A stretch of 64,000 nt of DNA, taken from Natronosalvus vescus (GTDB taxonomy: Archaea > Halobacteriota > Halobacteria > Halobacteriales > Natrialbaceae). How positions within the stretch are numbered: the stretch's first letter is position 1; every line of letters starts with the position of its first letter. The notes under the pieces were generated by a model. The model was not told the DNA's origin, searched no databases, and worked only from the letters and a program-made list of their open reading frames with translations. The stretch spans positions 2,666,001 to 2,730,000 of the forward strand of contig NZ_CP099546.1 of assembly GCF_023973145.1 (NCBI RefSeq). The letters run 5' to 3'. Of this stretch, positions 35,392 through 43,292 are shown piece by piece. A program made the position numbers and the translations under genes.

Positions 35392-35601
35392 TTATCACGG
35401 TCTGTCGGGTAACTATGAGCTAGTATAGCTAACGACAAGCGATAGATGCGTTCCAGATTCTCAAACCACCAATATCTTCGTTGTTGAGTCTGTCAAACTG
35501 TGGTTCTAAACAAGTGCCATTCAATTTGTTGTCAATAAAAACTCCAATTACCTCCCGTTCGACATGCCCTTCATGGCAAAATAATATCGCGCTCGCTCAC
35601 A

Positions 35602-35611
35602 AAGCATATGT
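35602..35611 (+). promoter_or_regulatory. TATA-like element before aglF
   Basis: AAGCATATGT ends 24 nt before the ATG at 35636 and 15 nt before the ATG at 35627. The spacing favours 35636 as the start of a leaderless message. Confidence 0.4.
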
Positions 35612-35635
35612 CCGCCCGCTAAAATTATGACTACT

Positions 35636-36373
35636 ATGCAAGCAGTCGTCCTCGCCGCCGGCAAAGGCACCCGCCTCCGGCCCCTCACCGAAGACAAACC
35701 GAAAGCGCTCGTGGAGGTCGACGGAAAGCCTCTCCTCGAGGACGTCTTCGACAACCTCCTCAGGATCGGAGCCACCGAACTCATCGTCGTCGTCGGCTAC
35801 ATGAAAGAGAAGATTATCGAACGCTACGGCGACGCCTACGAGGGCGTCCCGATCACCTACGCCCACCAGCGCGAGCAGTTGGGGCTGGCCCACGCGATCC
35901 TTCAGGCCGAACCGCACATCGAGGACGATTTCGTCCTGATGCTCGGCGACAACATCTTCCGGGCAAATCTCGGCGACGTGATCAACCGTCAGCAGGAGGA
36001 GCGCGCCGACGCCGCATTCCTCGTCGAGGAGGTGCCCTGGGAGGAGGCCTCCCGCTACGGCGTCCTCGACACGAACGGCTACGGCGAGGTCGTCGAAGTG
36101 ATGGAGAAGCCGGATGACCCACCGTCGAACCTCGTGATGACCGGCTTCTACACGTTCACGCCGGCGATCTTCCACGCCTGTCACCTCGTCCAGCCCTCCG
36201 ACCGTGGCGAGTACGAACTGCCGGACGCCATCGACCTGTTGATCCAGTCGGGGCGGACGATCGATGCAATTCGGATGGACGGCTGGCGGATCGATGTCGG
36301 CTACCCTGACGACCAGGAAAAGGCCGAAGAGCGCCTGCAGGACGACGAGCAGGTACTCTCGGCGAGCGAGTAA
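35636..36373 (+). CDS. aglF: AglF-type sugar nucleotidyltransferase
   Basis: Makes a UDP- or dTDP-sugar from the sugar 1-phosphate. Haloferax AglF is a glucose-1-phosphate uridylyltransferase. 245 residues. The nucleotide-binding signature MQAVVLAAGKGTRLRPLTED starts the protein, with KPKALVEVDGKPLL next, VLMLGDNIF (metal-binding Asp) near residue 103 and the C-terminal GWRIDVGYPDDQEKAEERL. The base composition returns to GC-rich here, marking the right border of the AT-rich insert. It is followed by aglM, which would use UDP-glucose. Confidence 0.85.
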   Translation: MQAVVLAAGKGTRLRPLTEDKPKALVEVDGKPLLEDVFDNLLRIGATELIVVVGYMKEKIIERYGDAYEGVPITYAHQREQLGLAHAILQAEPHIEDDFVLMLGDNIFRANLGDVINRQQEERADAAFLVEEVPWEEASRYGVLDTNGYGEVVEVMEKPDDPPSNLVMTGFYTFTPAIFHACHLVQPSDRGEYELPDAIDLLIQSGRTIDAIRMDGWRIDVGYPDDQEKAEERLQDDEQVLSASE

Positions 36374-36472
36374 TCTCGAGACGATGCTCGAGCACGGATC
36401 GCCGAACCGATTGATTCCCTCCTCGAGCCCCAACCCAAAAACCACTACTCCCCGCCTCTCTTTTGGTACCGC

Positions 36473-37774
36473 ATGAATGTCTCTATCGTCGGTAGCGGCT
36501 ACGTCGGCACCACGATCGCGGCCTGTCTGGCCGACCTCGGCCACGACGTAACCAACGTTGAGATCGACGCCGAAACTGTCGACACGATCAACGCCGGCGA
36601 GTCCCCGATCCACGAACCGGGACTTGAAGAACGGATCGCCGAACACGCGGGCACGCGACTCCGTGCAACGACTGACTACGGCGCGGTTCGAGACACCGAC
36701 CTCACGTTTCTCTGTCTCCCGACCCCACAGCACGACGACGGGAGCCTCGATCTGACGGCGATGCGAGCGGCCAGTGAGTCCCTCGGCGCTGCCCTCGCCG
36801 AGAAAGACGGCGATCACCTCGTCGTCGTCAAGAGCACGGTGTTACCCGGAACCACGGACGAGGTCGTCGGCCCGACCGTCAGCGAACACGCCGGGACGCC
36901 GATCGGCGAGGGGCTCGAGCTAGCGATGAACCCCGAGTTCCTGCGGATGGGCTCTGCAGTCGATGACTTCCTCGAGCCCGAGAAGGTCGTCGTCGGGGCC
37001 ACGTCCCAGGCGGCCGCCGACACCCTGCGGACGCTCTACGCCCCCATGTGCGACCGCGGCGCTGCCTTCGTCGAAACCGGCGTCCGCGAGGCCGAGTTGA
37101 TCAAGTACGCGAACAACGCGTTCCTCGCCTCGAAGGTCTCCCTGGTGAACGAACTCGGGAACATCGCGAAAGCCTACGACGTCGACGCCTACGAGGTACT
37201 CGAGGCGGTAGGCCTCGACGATCGGATCTCAGACCAGTTCATGCGCTCGGGCCTCGGCTGGGGCGGGTCGTGTTTCCCAAAGGACGTGAACGCGTTGCGG
37301 GCGGGCGCACGGGAGCAGGGCTACGAACCCGCCCTGCTTGACGCCGTTGTCAGGGTCAACGACGGCCAGCCGCGTCGCCTGGTCGACCTGCTTTCGAACC
37401 ACGTCAACCTCGAGGGCGCTCGAATCGCCGTCCTTGGACTCTCGTTCAAGCCACACACCGACGACTTGCGCAAGTCGCGTGCGCTCGACGTGATCGATCA
37501 CCTACGCGATCGGGGGGCGGCAGTCGTGGCCTACGACCCCGTTGCCGCCGACTCGCTCAGCAAGCGGTACCCCGAGTACGCCGACCTCGAGTACGCCGAC
37601 AGCGCGGCCGACGCCCTCGAGAACGCGGACGGCGCGGTCGTCGCGACCGACTGGCCGGAGTTCGACGACCTCGAGGCAGCACTCGACGGGATGGCACGAA
37701 AAGTCCTCGTCGACGGCCGGCGCATCGACATCGACACCGACGCCCTCGAGGTGTACGACGGGTTGACCTGGTGA
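36473..37774 (+). CDS. aglM: UDP-glucose 6-dehydrogenase AglM
   Basis: Oxidises UDP-glucose to UDP-glucuronate with two NAD+, supplying the uronic acids of the haloarchaeal N-glycan. 433 residues. Rossmann motif MNVSIVGSGYVGTTIAACLA at the start, the substrate loop MNPEFLRMGSAV, the conserved lysine in EAELIKYANNAFLASKV and the catalytic cysteine in GLGWGGSCFPKDVNAL (about 265). C-terminal domain with LGLSFKPHTDDLRKSRA. It follows aglF in the same orientation with a 99-nt gap. Confidence 0.94.
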   Translation: MNVSIVGSGYVGTTIAACLADLGHDVTNVEIDAETVDTINAGESPIHEPGLEERIAEHAGTRLRATTDYGAVRDTDLTFLCLPTPQHDDGSLDLTAMRAASESLGAALAEKDGDHLVVVKSTVLPGTTDEVVGPTVSEHAGTPIGEGLELAMNPEFLRMGSAVDDFLEPEKVVVGATSQAAADTLRTLYAPMCDRGAAFVETGVREAELIKYANNAFLASKVSLVNELGNIAKAYDVDAYEVLEAVGLDDRISDQFMRSGLGWGGSCFPKDVNALRAGAREQGYEPALLDAVVRVNDGQPRRLVDLLSNHVNLEGARIAVLGLSFKPHTDDLRKSRALDVIDHLRDRGAAVVAYDPVAADSLSKRYPEYADLEYADSAADALENADGAVVATDWPEFDDLEAALDGMARKVLVDGRRIDIDTDALEVYDGLTW

Positions 37775-37827
37775 GCCCTGGACACCGCCGCCACGGTTGC
37801 AGCCGGACACGTCAGGCCAGCACCAGT

Positions 37828-37837
37828 ACGTTTTTCC
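37828..37837 (+). promoter_or_regulatory. TATA-like element before aglJ
   Basis: ACGTTTTTCC ends 24 nt before the aglJ ATG (37862), the spacing expected for leaderless transcription. Confidence 0.45.
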
Positions 37838-37861
37838 AGTCTGGGCGTCGAGTGCACCTCA

Positions 37862-38896
37862 ATGAACGACGAGGGTGGTCTCGAATCGGAATATCACGAC
37901 GGTGACACACAGGTTACGGACGCGACCGTCGAGGAGAGACCACTGTCCGATATCGATCACCCCCTTACGCCCGCACGGGTCTGCATCCTGATCCCGACGC
38001 TCGAGGAGGCCGCGACGATCGGCAGCGTCATCGACGACTTCCGCGACCGCGGCTACGAGAACGTGCTCGTCGTCGATGGCGACTCGGGCGACGGCACGCG
38101 CGATATCGCTCGCGATCACGGGGCCCGCGTGCTCACCCAGTCCGGCTCCGGGAAGGGCCAGGCCGTTCGCGAGGCGATCGAGCACATCGACGCCGACTAC
38201 GTGTTGATGCTCGACGGCGACGGCACCTACGACCCGGACGACGCAGAGACCATGCTCGAACCGCTCACCCGCGGTTACGAGCACGTCATCGGGAACCGCT
38301 TTGCGCGGATGGACGAAGATGCCATGAAGCGGCTCAACGGCGTCGGCAATCGTCTCATCAACGGTGCGTTTGGGTTCATCCACGGCGCGAACTACGGGGA
38401 CATTCTCTCGGGCTACCGGGCGTTCACCCGCGACTCCTTCGAGCGATTGTTGCTCGAGGCGGACGGGTTTACGATCGAGACGGAACTCGCCGTCGAATGC
38501 GTCCGCCAGGGAATCGAGACGACGGTCGTCCCGGTTAGCTACCGTGCGCGACCGGAGGACTCGGAGACGAACCTCCACCCGGTCTGGGACGGCGGGACGA
38601 TCATCCTGACGCTGTACTCACTCGCGAAGACGAACAACCCGCTGTTTTATTTCGGCAGCGTTGGGGTCACCTCGATCCTGACCGGTTGTCTCCTGGCTGG
38701 CTTCGTCCTCTGGCAGTGGATTCAGTACAACATCGGCCACGAGATTATCGCCGTCGTGTCGGCGGCGGCGATCCTCCTCGGGGTGCAACTCCTCATGTTC
38801 GGCGTCCTCTCGGATATGATCGTGACGCTCCACCGCGAACAGCGCCGACGGCTCGAGTCGGTGCGTCGCGAGATACACGGCGACCGTGAGCGGTGA
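37862..38896 (+). CDS. aglJ: AglJ, dolichyl-phosphate hexosyltransferase
   Basis: Family-2 glycosyltransferase adding the first hexose to dolichol phosphate in S-layer N-glycosylation. 344 residues. The catalytic domain starts at about 40: VCILIPTLEEAATIGSVIDD, VLVVDGDSGDGTRDI, and DXD-like MLDGDGTYDPDDAE. GDILSGYRAFTRDSFE is the signature seen in AglJ/Dpm1-like enzymes. Two membrane segments lie at the C-terminus (VGVTSILTGCLLAGFVLW and IIAVVSAAAILLGVQLLM). The first 38 residues are an acidic extension. Confidence 0.9.
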   Translation: MNDEGGLESEYHDGDTQVTDATVEERPLSDIDHPLTPARVCILIPTLEEAATIGSVIDDFRDRGYENVLVVDGDSGDGTRDIARDHGARVLTQSGSGKGQAVREAIEHIDADYVLMLDGDGTYDPDDAETMLEPLTRGYEHVIGNRFARMDEDAMKRLNGVGNRLINGAFGFIHGANYGDILSGYRAFTRDSFERLLLEADGFTIETELAVECVRQGIETTVVPVSYRARPEDSETNLHPVWDGGTIILTLYSLAKTNNPLFYFGSVGVTSILTGCLLAGFVLWQWIQYNIGHEIIAVVSAAAILLGVQLLMFGVLSDMIVTLHREQRRRLESVRREIHGDRER

Positions 38897-39064
38897 GTGG
38901 TCGTTCCTCTCCCAGCTCGACAGTAAGTACGTCTTCTCAACGTTCTGGTTACCTCGAGGCAGGATCCCACCCGTCTCGAGAACTCGAGATGATCAGCAGG
39001 AATGAGCACCAGTTGGCCGGAATCATGTGGGAGGTTTATCAGCATATCCGTACTACGGCCGCAT

Positions 39065-39412
39065 ATGACCGCTGATGACCTCGTTCGGACGATCATTATC
39101 ATCGTTGGGATCCTCTTCCTGGCACCGATCGTGCTTATGGTGCTTCTGTGGCCGGCAATGGGGATGGGTGGCGGGCACATGTGGGACGGCGGCATGTGGA
39201 ATGGCACCGGCTCGTGGTTCTGGATGGGCAGCTGGCTGTTCACCGTCCTCGTCGTCGGTGCGATTGGCTACCTGCTGTTCAGCGCGCTTCGAGGGCCGGA
39301 CGGTCGGGAAACCGACAGTGCCCTCGAGGAGTTGCGCCTGGCGTACGCTCGAGGTGATCTCACCGACGAGGAGTTCGAGACGCGTCGTGAGCGACTGGAG
39401 CGAGATAGATGA
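39065..39412 (+). CDS. SHOCT-domain small membrane protein
   Basis: 115 residues. Two membrane segments (TIIIIVGILFLAPIVLMVLL and WLFTVLVVGAIGYLLFSAL) surround a Gly/Met/Trp-rich loop (GMGGGHMWDGGMWNGTGSW). A SHOCT motif is at the C-terminus: ALEELRLAYARGDLTDEEFE. Such proteins are widespread in haloarchaea, and the motif is a short oligomerisation-type element. The Met/His-rich loop could bind metal, and the next gene is a ZIP transporter on the opposite strand, but this link is only suggestive. Confidence 0.75.
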   Translation: MTADDLVRTIIIIVGILFLAPIVLMVLLWPAMGMGGGHMWDGGMWNGTGSWFWMGSWLFTVLVVGAIGYLLFSALRGPDGRETDSALEELRLAYARGDLTDEEFETRRERLERDR

Positions 39413-39565
39413 CGGCGTGGTGATGGGACGGTTCACAGTGGCGGTGACGGTACAATCGCTGTGGAATAGCTCAAGATCGGTACCCTCTGCCAACTGCTCG
39501 AGGCGGTTGTGACGCCGTCGCCACCTCGAGAAACGTCGTCTGTTTCTTTATCGGGCGCTTCGGGA

Positions 39566-40372
39566 TCAGATCAACGTTAGCGGGAGCATTGCCACCACGC
39601 CGATCGCGAAGCCGGCGACGAGTTCGCGTTTCCCGCCGTGGGGGAGGTCGCTACCAATGTCGAGGGCTTCCGGGACGAACTCGGATAGGACGAGGTAGAT
39701 CATCGCCCCTGCCGCGAACCCGAAGCCGAATGGGAGGAACTCGCGAGCGATCCGAACGAAACCGAACGCGAGGACGGCCCCGATCGGTTGCGGGAGGCTC
39801 GAGAAGACTGCCCACCAGACCATTTTCCAGCGTTCGACGCCCATCGACTTCAGCGGGATCGAGATTGCCGTCCCCTCCGGAATGTTGTGAATCGAGATGG
39901 CGACCGTCATGAATACGGCCAGCAGCGGGACGGTGAACCCGAGGACGGGCACCCCACCCTCGAGACCGAGATCGGCGAACGCCACGCCGACGGCGATCCC
40001 CTCCGGGAAGCTGTGGACGGTCAGGATACCGAGGATGAGGACGAGCTTTTTGAAATCGGCCTCCTCGTACTCGCGGGGATCGATGTCGGCGTCTACGAGC
40101 ACGTCGTGGGCAACGACCACGAGCAAGACCCCAGCGGCCATGCCGGCACCGATCTCGAGTGGCGTCCCTACGGCGAGCCCCTCCTCGATGAGACCGAACA
40201 CGGAGGCAGACACCATGATCCCCGAAGATAGTCCCCACAACAACACGTTTCGGCGGTCGCTGATCTCGTCGAAGAAGAAAAACGGGAGCGCTCCCAGTCC
40301 CGTCGCCAGCGCGGTGATGAAGCCGGCTACGAACACCAGGGCGAGGTTCTCGAGGAGCACCATCTGGTACAA
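39566..40372 (-). CDS. ZIP-family metal transporter
   Basis: 268 residues, eight predicted membrane segments. The two family metal-binding motifs are present: LTVHSFPEGIAVG in segment IV and SIHNIPEGTAISI in segment V. It probably moves Zn2+ or another divalent metal into the cytoplasm. An alternative start at ATG 40363 (MVLLEN) is equally possible. No metal regulator is adjacent. Confidence 0.88.
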   Translation of the reverse strand: MYQMVLLENLALVFVAGFITALATGLGALPFFFFDEISDRRNVLLWGLSSGIMVSASVFGLIEEGLAVGTPLEIGAGMAAGVLLVVVAHDVLVDADIDPREYEEADFKKLVLILGILTVHSFPEGIAVGVAFADLGLEGGVPVLGFTVPLLAVFMTVAISIHNIPEGTAISIPLKSMGVERWKMVWWAVFSSLPQPIGAVLAFGFVRIAREFLPFGFGFAAGAMIYLVLSEFVPEALDIGSDLPHGGKRELVAGFAIGVVAMLPLTLI

Positions 40373-40394
40373 CTATCGAAGCGGTGGAACAAGT

Positions 40395-40560
40395 CTTGAC
40401 CTCCTCCCGCGCCTGAAGACGCGGGTATGCGCTCGCACTATGTATCACCGGGGGTATTGAAATCGCCCCACTCCGGCGCCCGTCCTCCTCGTTTCCGTTA
40501 CACTCGAGCGAGGATTTGCCGTTCCAGTGGGGGCCGAGTTCCTGTCCAGTGCCAGCTTCG
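40395..40560 (-). repeat. Relic of an IS1341-type tnpB 3' end / right-end hairpin
   Basis: On the minus strand the end of a decayed frame (SVTETRRTGAGVGRFQYPR-like) is followed by a hairpin, CCCGCG / CGCGGG at 40406-40425, and then GGAGGAGGTCAAG. This order resembles the 3' end of haloarchaeal IS1341-type tnpB elements. No other part of the element is visible. It lies between the ZIP and Usp genes. Confidence 0.42.
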
Positions 40561-40626
40561 GCGTTCTCGCTATTTGAGGAGCCGTGTTCGTTTCACGGGT
40601 GCCCGATTCCGATCCCGACTTCACCC

Positions 40627-41472
40627 TCAGACGACTCCGGAGGGCGGCACGAGCAAGACATTCCCCTCGGCTCGAGCGACGATGTCTTCGGAGACGCTGC
40701 CGAGGAGCAACCGGCGCAGGCGGCTGTGCCCGCGCGAGCCGACGAGGATCGTCGAGGGTTCGTAGGTCGCCTCCGCGGCGAGGATTTCGTCGGCCGGGTC
40801 GCCCTGTCGCACCTTGGTCTGGGTCTCGATCCCCCACTCCTCGAGCCGGGTCGCCAGGTCTATGAGCTGTTCCTCGGGATCTTCGTCTTCCGGGAGCCCC
40901 GGGTCTTTCGGCGTCTCGACGTGCACCAGCATCGCCTCCTGGGTCGCGTGACGTAGGTACGAAAACGTCTCGAACGCGGCCTCGGCGTTCTCGGAGAAGT
41001 CCGTCGCGTACAGCACGCGCTGGAAAAGGCGTTCTCTGAGCACCTTGGGATCGTCCGCCGCGCGTTCGATCCGGTTGACGAGCAACGGCGTCGTCGTCGT
41101 CCGCGCGAGGTTGCGCGCGGTCGACCCGATCACGCGATTCTCGAGCGGGCTTTTTCCGCGGGAGCCGACGACCGTGAGGCTGGCACCGATCGTTTCGGCA
41201 ATCCCGACGATTCGTCGGTGTGGCGTCCCGCGAACGACGTGAGTTTCGACCTCGAAGCCGGCGTCCTCGATGACGCGACGGTATCGCTTGAGTGCACGAC
41301 GACGACGCCCCTCGAAGTCGATGCCGGGCATCCCGGCGTGGACGTTCGACGGGATGACCGTTACCAGGTGGATCTCATCGATGCCGATCCGGCCGAGACA
41401 CTCGAGGCAGGTTTCGCTCTCGATGGTCGCTTCACTCGCTACCGAGAGGTCGGTTGCACAGACGGCTTTCAT
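40627..41472 (-). CDS. UspA-family protein, two domains
   Basis: 281 residues with two Usp folds (about 1-140 and 150-281). Each carries the ATP-binding pattern G-2x-G-9x-G(S/T): GSRGKSPLENRVIGS and GSRGHSRLRRLLLGS. The N-terminus MKAVCATDLS is the usual first strand. The open frame extends upstream, but ATG 41472 is supported by homology and by TATTATA at 41495-41501, 22 nt upstream. First of twelve usp genes between 40.6 and 61 kb. Confidence 0.85.
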   Translation of the reverse strand: MKAVCATDLSVASEATIESETCLECLGRIGIDEIHLVTVIPSNVHAGMPGIDFEGRRRRALKRYRRVIEDAGFEVETHVVRGTPHRRIVGIAETIGASLTVVGSRGKSPLENRVIGSTARNLARTTTTPLLVNRIERAADDPKVLRERLFQRVLYATDFSENAEAAFETFSYLRHATQEAMLVHVETPKDPGLPEDEDPEEQLIDLATRLEEWGIETQTKVRQGDPADEILAAEATYEPSTILVGSRGHSRLRRLLLGSVSEDIVARAEGNVLLVPPSGVV

Positions 41473-41986
41473 ACCTGTCCTATGGTCGCACGGTATAATA
41501 TTGTTTGGCTCACCCAATACAGGGCGGTCGGTATCTCGCCTGTCGTACCGGTTCGAAGTGGTCGCCCTCGGTGGGTTCTGAATTGTGTAGTCGCCGAAAG
41601 GTGTGTACACGTACGCTGAACTCACAGGGTGGGACGGAGTTCGCAACAGCACTGCATGTGTACGTCTACTGGCCACGCAATCGTGACAAGTAGATCGTCA
41701 CTCGTAGAGACGGTTCGACGTCTTCCATGAGCGTGGTATCCGACCAGGTATTACCGTGCGAACTGCTCACAGGAATCCGGCGCGCGCTCGAGCACTGCTC
41801 GAGATGGTTCACCCGATGGCTGTATTCTCATAACGTACAGAAATATTCCCGTTGGATAGGTGTGTGATTCTCTGCAGTAATATTGTGCACCAGTCCCAAA
41901 AGCGTTATACGCACTCTCGGAATAGTAGACGACGAGTAGAAAATCATGAGCCACACACAACCGGGTTCGGTTCGGGGCGATCACGT
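41473..41986. other. 514-nt intergenic region
   Basis: Divergent intergenic space. It holds the usp promoter (TATTATA, 41495-41501, minus strand) and a TATA-like GTTATACG (41904-41911, plus strand) upstream of the DUF7512-like gene, predicting a leader of about 50 nt there. No convincing gene or RNA was seen in the rest. Confidence 0.5.
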
Positions 41987-42136
41987 ATGATCGATGTCAT
42001 CACGCTCCCGTTGTACGTACAGGCAATCCTCCTTCTCGTGCTCGTCCTCGTGGAAGCCGTTGGCTTCTACGCTGGATATGGCGCTATCGAGCGAGTCATC
42101 GCACCACCGGTAATCGAAACCCTCGAGCAGGTCTGA
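41987..42136 (+). CDS. Small DUF7512-like membrane protein
   Basis: 49 residues, start ATG 41987. One hydrophobic helix (PLYVQAILLLVLVLVEAVGF) followed by YAGYGAIERVIAPPVIE. It lies 3 nt before the TauE/SafE gene. Small proteins of this kind occur next to TauE-type permeases in haloarchaea, so it may be a partner or assembly subunit of that transporter. Confidence 0.65.
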   Translation: MIDVITLPLYVQAILLLVLVLVEAVGFYAGYGAIERVIAPPVIETLEQV

Positions 42137-42139
42137 GCA

Positions 42140-43165
42140 ATGGCGATACTTGGTCTTGGAATCGAGATGCTGGTGCTGTTCGTCGCCTTCGGCTTCATGG
42201 TCGGGGTCTTCTTCGGGTTCTTCGGGATGGGTGGCTCCTTCCTGGTCACGCCCGCGTTGTTGATCCTCGGCTATCCGGCCCCAGTGGCGATCGGGAGTTC
42301 GATGGCGTTCGTCTTCGGGACGGCCGTCATCGCGACGATGAAACACCACGACGTCGGACAGGTCGACTACAAACTCGGCGCGCTGATGTTCGTCGGGATC
42401 GCACTCGGCATCGAGGGCGGGAAGTACGTCGTCTTCTTCCTGGAGTCCCTCGGACGAGCGGAGGTCGTCATCGGGACGGCCTACGTGCTGTTGCTCGGTG
42501 CGATCGGCGTGTTGTTCATCCGGAGCGCGCGCAACCAGTCGGCAGCCGAAGACGGCGACGGAACGCACGACGCCGACGAAATCCCCGAGATTGCAAAGAC
42601 GATCAAATCCTACAATATCCCGCCGATGGTGACGCTCACCGATGGCAGCAAGGCGTCGATGTGGACAATCTCGGGCGTCGGCGGTGGTGTCGGTCTCGTC
42701 TCGGGCTTTCTCGGCGTCGGTGGAGGATTCATTCGGATGCCCGCGATCTACTACCTGATCGGGGTGCCACTCGCCGCCGCCGTTGGCACGAGCCTCTTTG
42801 GCGCGCTCATGTCCGGTGCTGTCGGGGCGTTCACCTACGGGCTCGGCGGCTTCGTCGACCTCGGCGTCGTGACGGCCCTGCTGGCCGGGAGCGCCCTGGG
42901 CGCTCGTATCGGCTCAGCGCTGACGGCCTACGTCGACGAGGACGACGTCACGATCTACTTCGGGATCATGCTCCTCCTCGCGAGCGTTGGCGTCGCCTTC
43001 GGCGAACTCGCCACCTGGCTCGAGATGCCGATCCTCGACTCGTTGAGTTTCGTCCTGCTCGTCGGTTCCTCGGCGTTCGTGACGGCCGTGATCCTCTTCT
43101 ACGGTACCAAAGCGATTCGAACGACGGACGTGAAATCGACCGCGTCAGCGGGGGATACCGATTGA
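42140..43165 (+). CDS. TauE/SafE-family anion exporter
   Basis: 341 residues, about nine membrane segments. The family's duplicated motifs are visible: MVGVFFGFFGMGGSFLVTPA near the start and GLVSGFLGVGGGFIRMPAI in the second half (about 190). A polar acidic loop (AAEDGDGTHDADEIPEI) separates the halves. Likely exports sulfite or another small organosulfur anion, substrate not predictable. It forms an operon with the small upstream protein. Confidence 0.85.
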   Translation: MAILGLGIEMLVLFVAFGFMVGVFFGFFGMGGSFLVTPALLILGYPAPVAIGSSMAFVFGTAVIATMKHHDVGQVDYKLGALMFVGIALGIEGGKYVVFFLESLGRAEVVIGTAYVLLLGAIGVLFIRSARNQSAAEDGDGTHDADEIPEIAKTIKSYNIPPMVTLTDGSKASMWTISGVGGGVGLVSGFLGVGGGFIRMPAIYYLIGVPLAAAVGTSLFGALMSGAVGAFTYGLGGFVDLGVVTALLAGSALGARIGSALTAYVDEDDVTIYFGIMLLLASVGVAFGELATWLEMPILDSLSFVLLVGSSAFVTAVILFYGTKAIRTTDVKSTASAGDTD

Positions 43166-43292
43166 CGACCGGCAACGACCGAGGCGTCCACCGACGTCCA
43201 CGTGGCTCGAGTGACGGGTCAATGGCTTCCGGCTTCGCCGCAACCGGAGTTTTCCGTACTCACCGTTGTCGCCGTCAGGCAGGTGAGCAGCC

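Noticed and set aside
35597-36817. 406-residue minus-strand frame opposite aglF
   Set aside because: Antisense shadow crossing two real genes; no recognisable motif.
41751-41984. 77-residue minus-strand frame in the large intergenic region
   Set aside because: No start-site support, no motif, and composition unlike haloarchaeal proteins.
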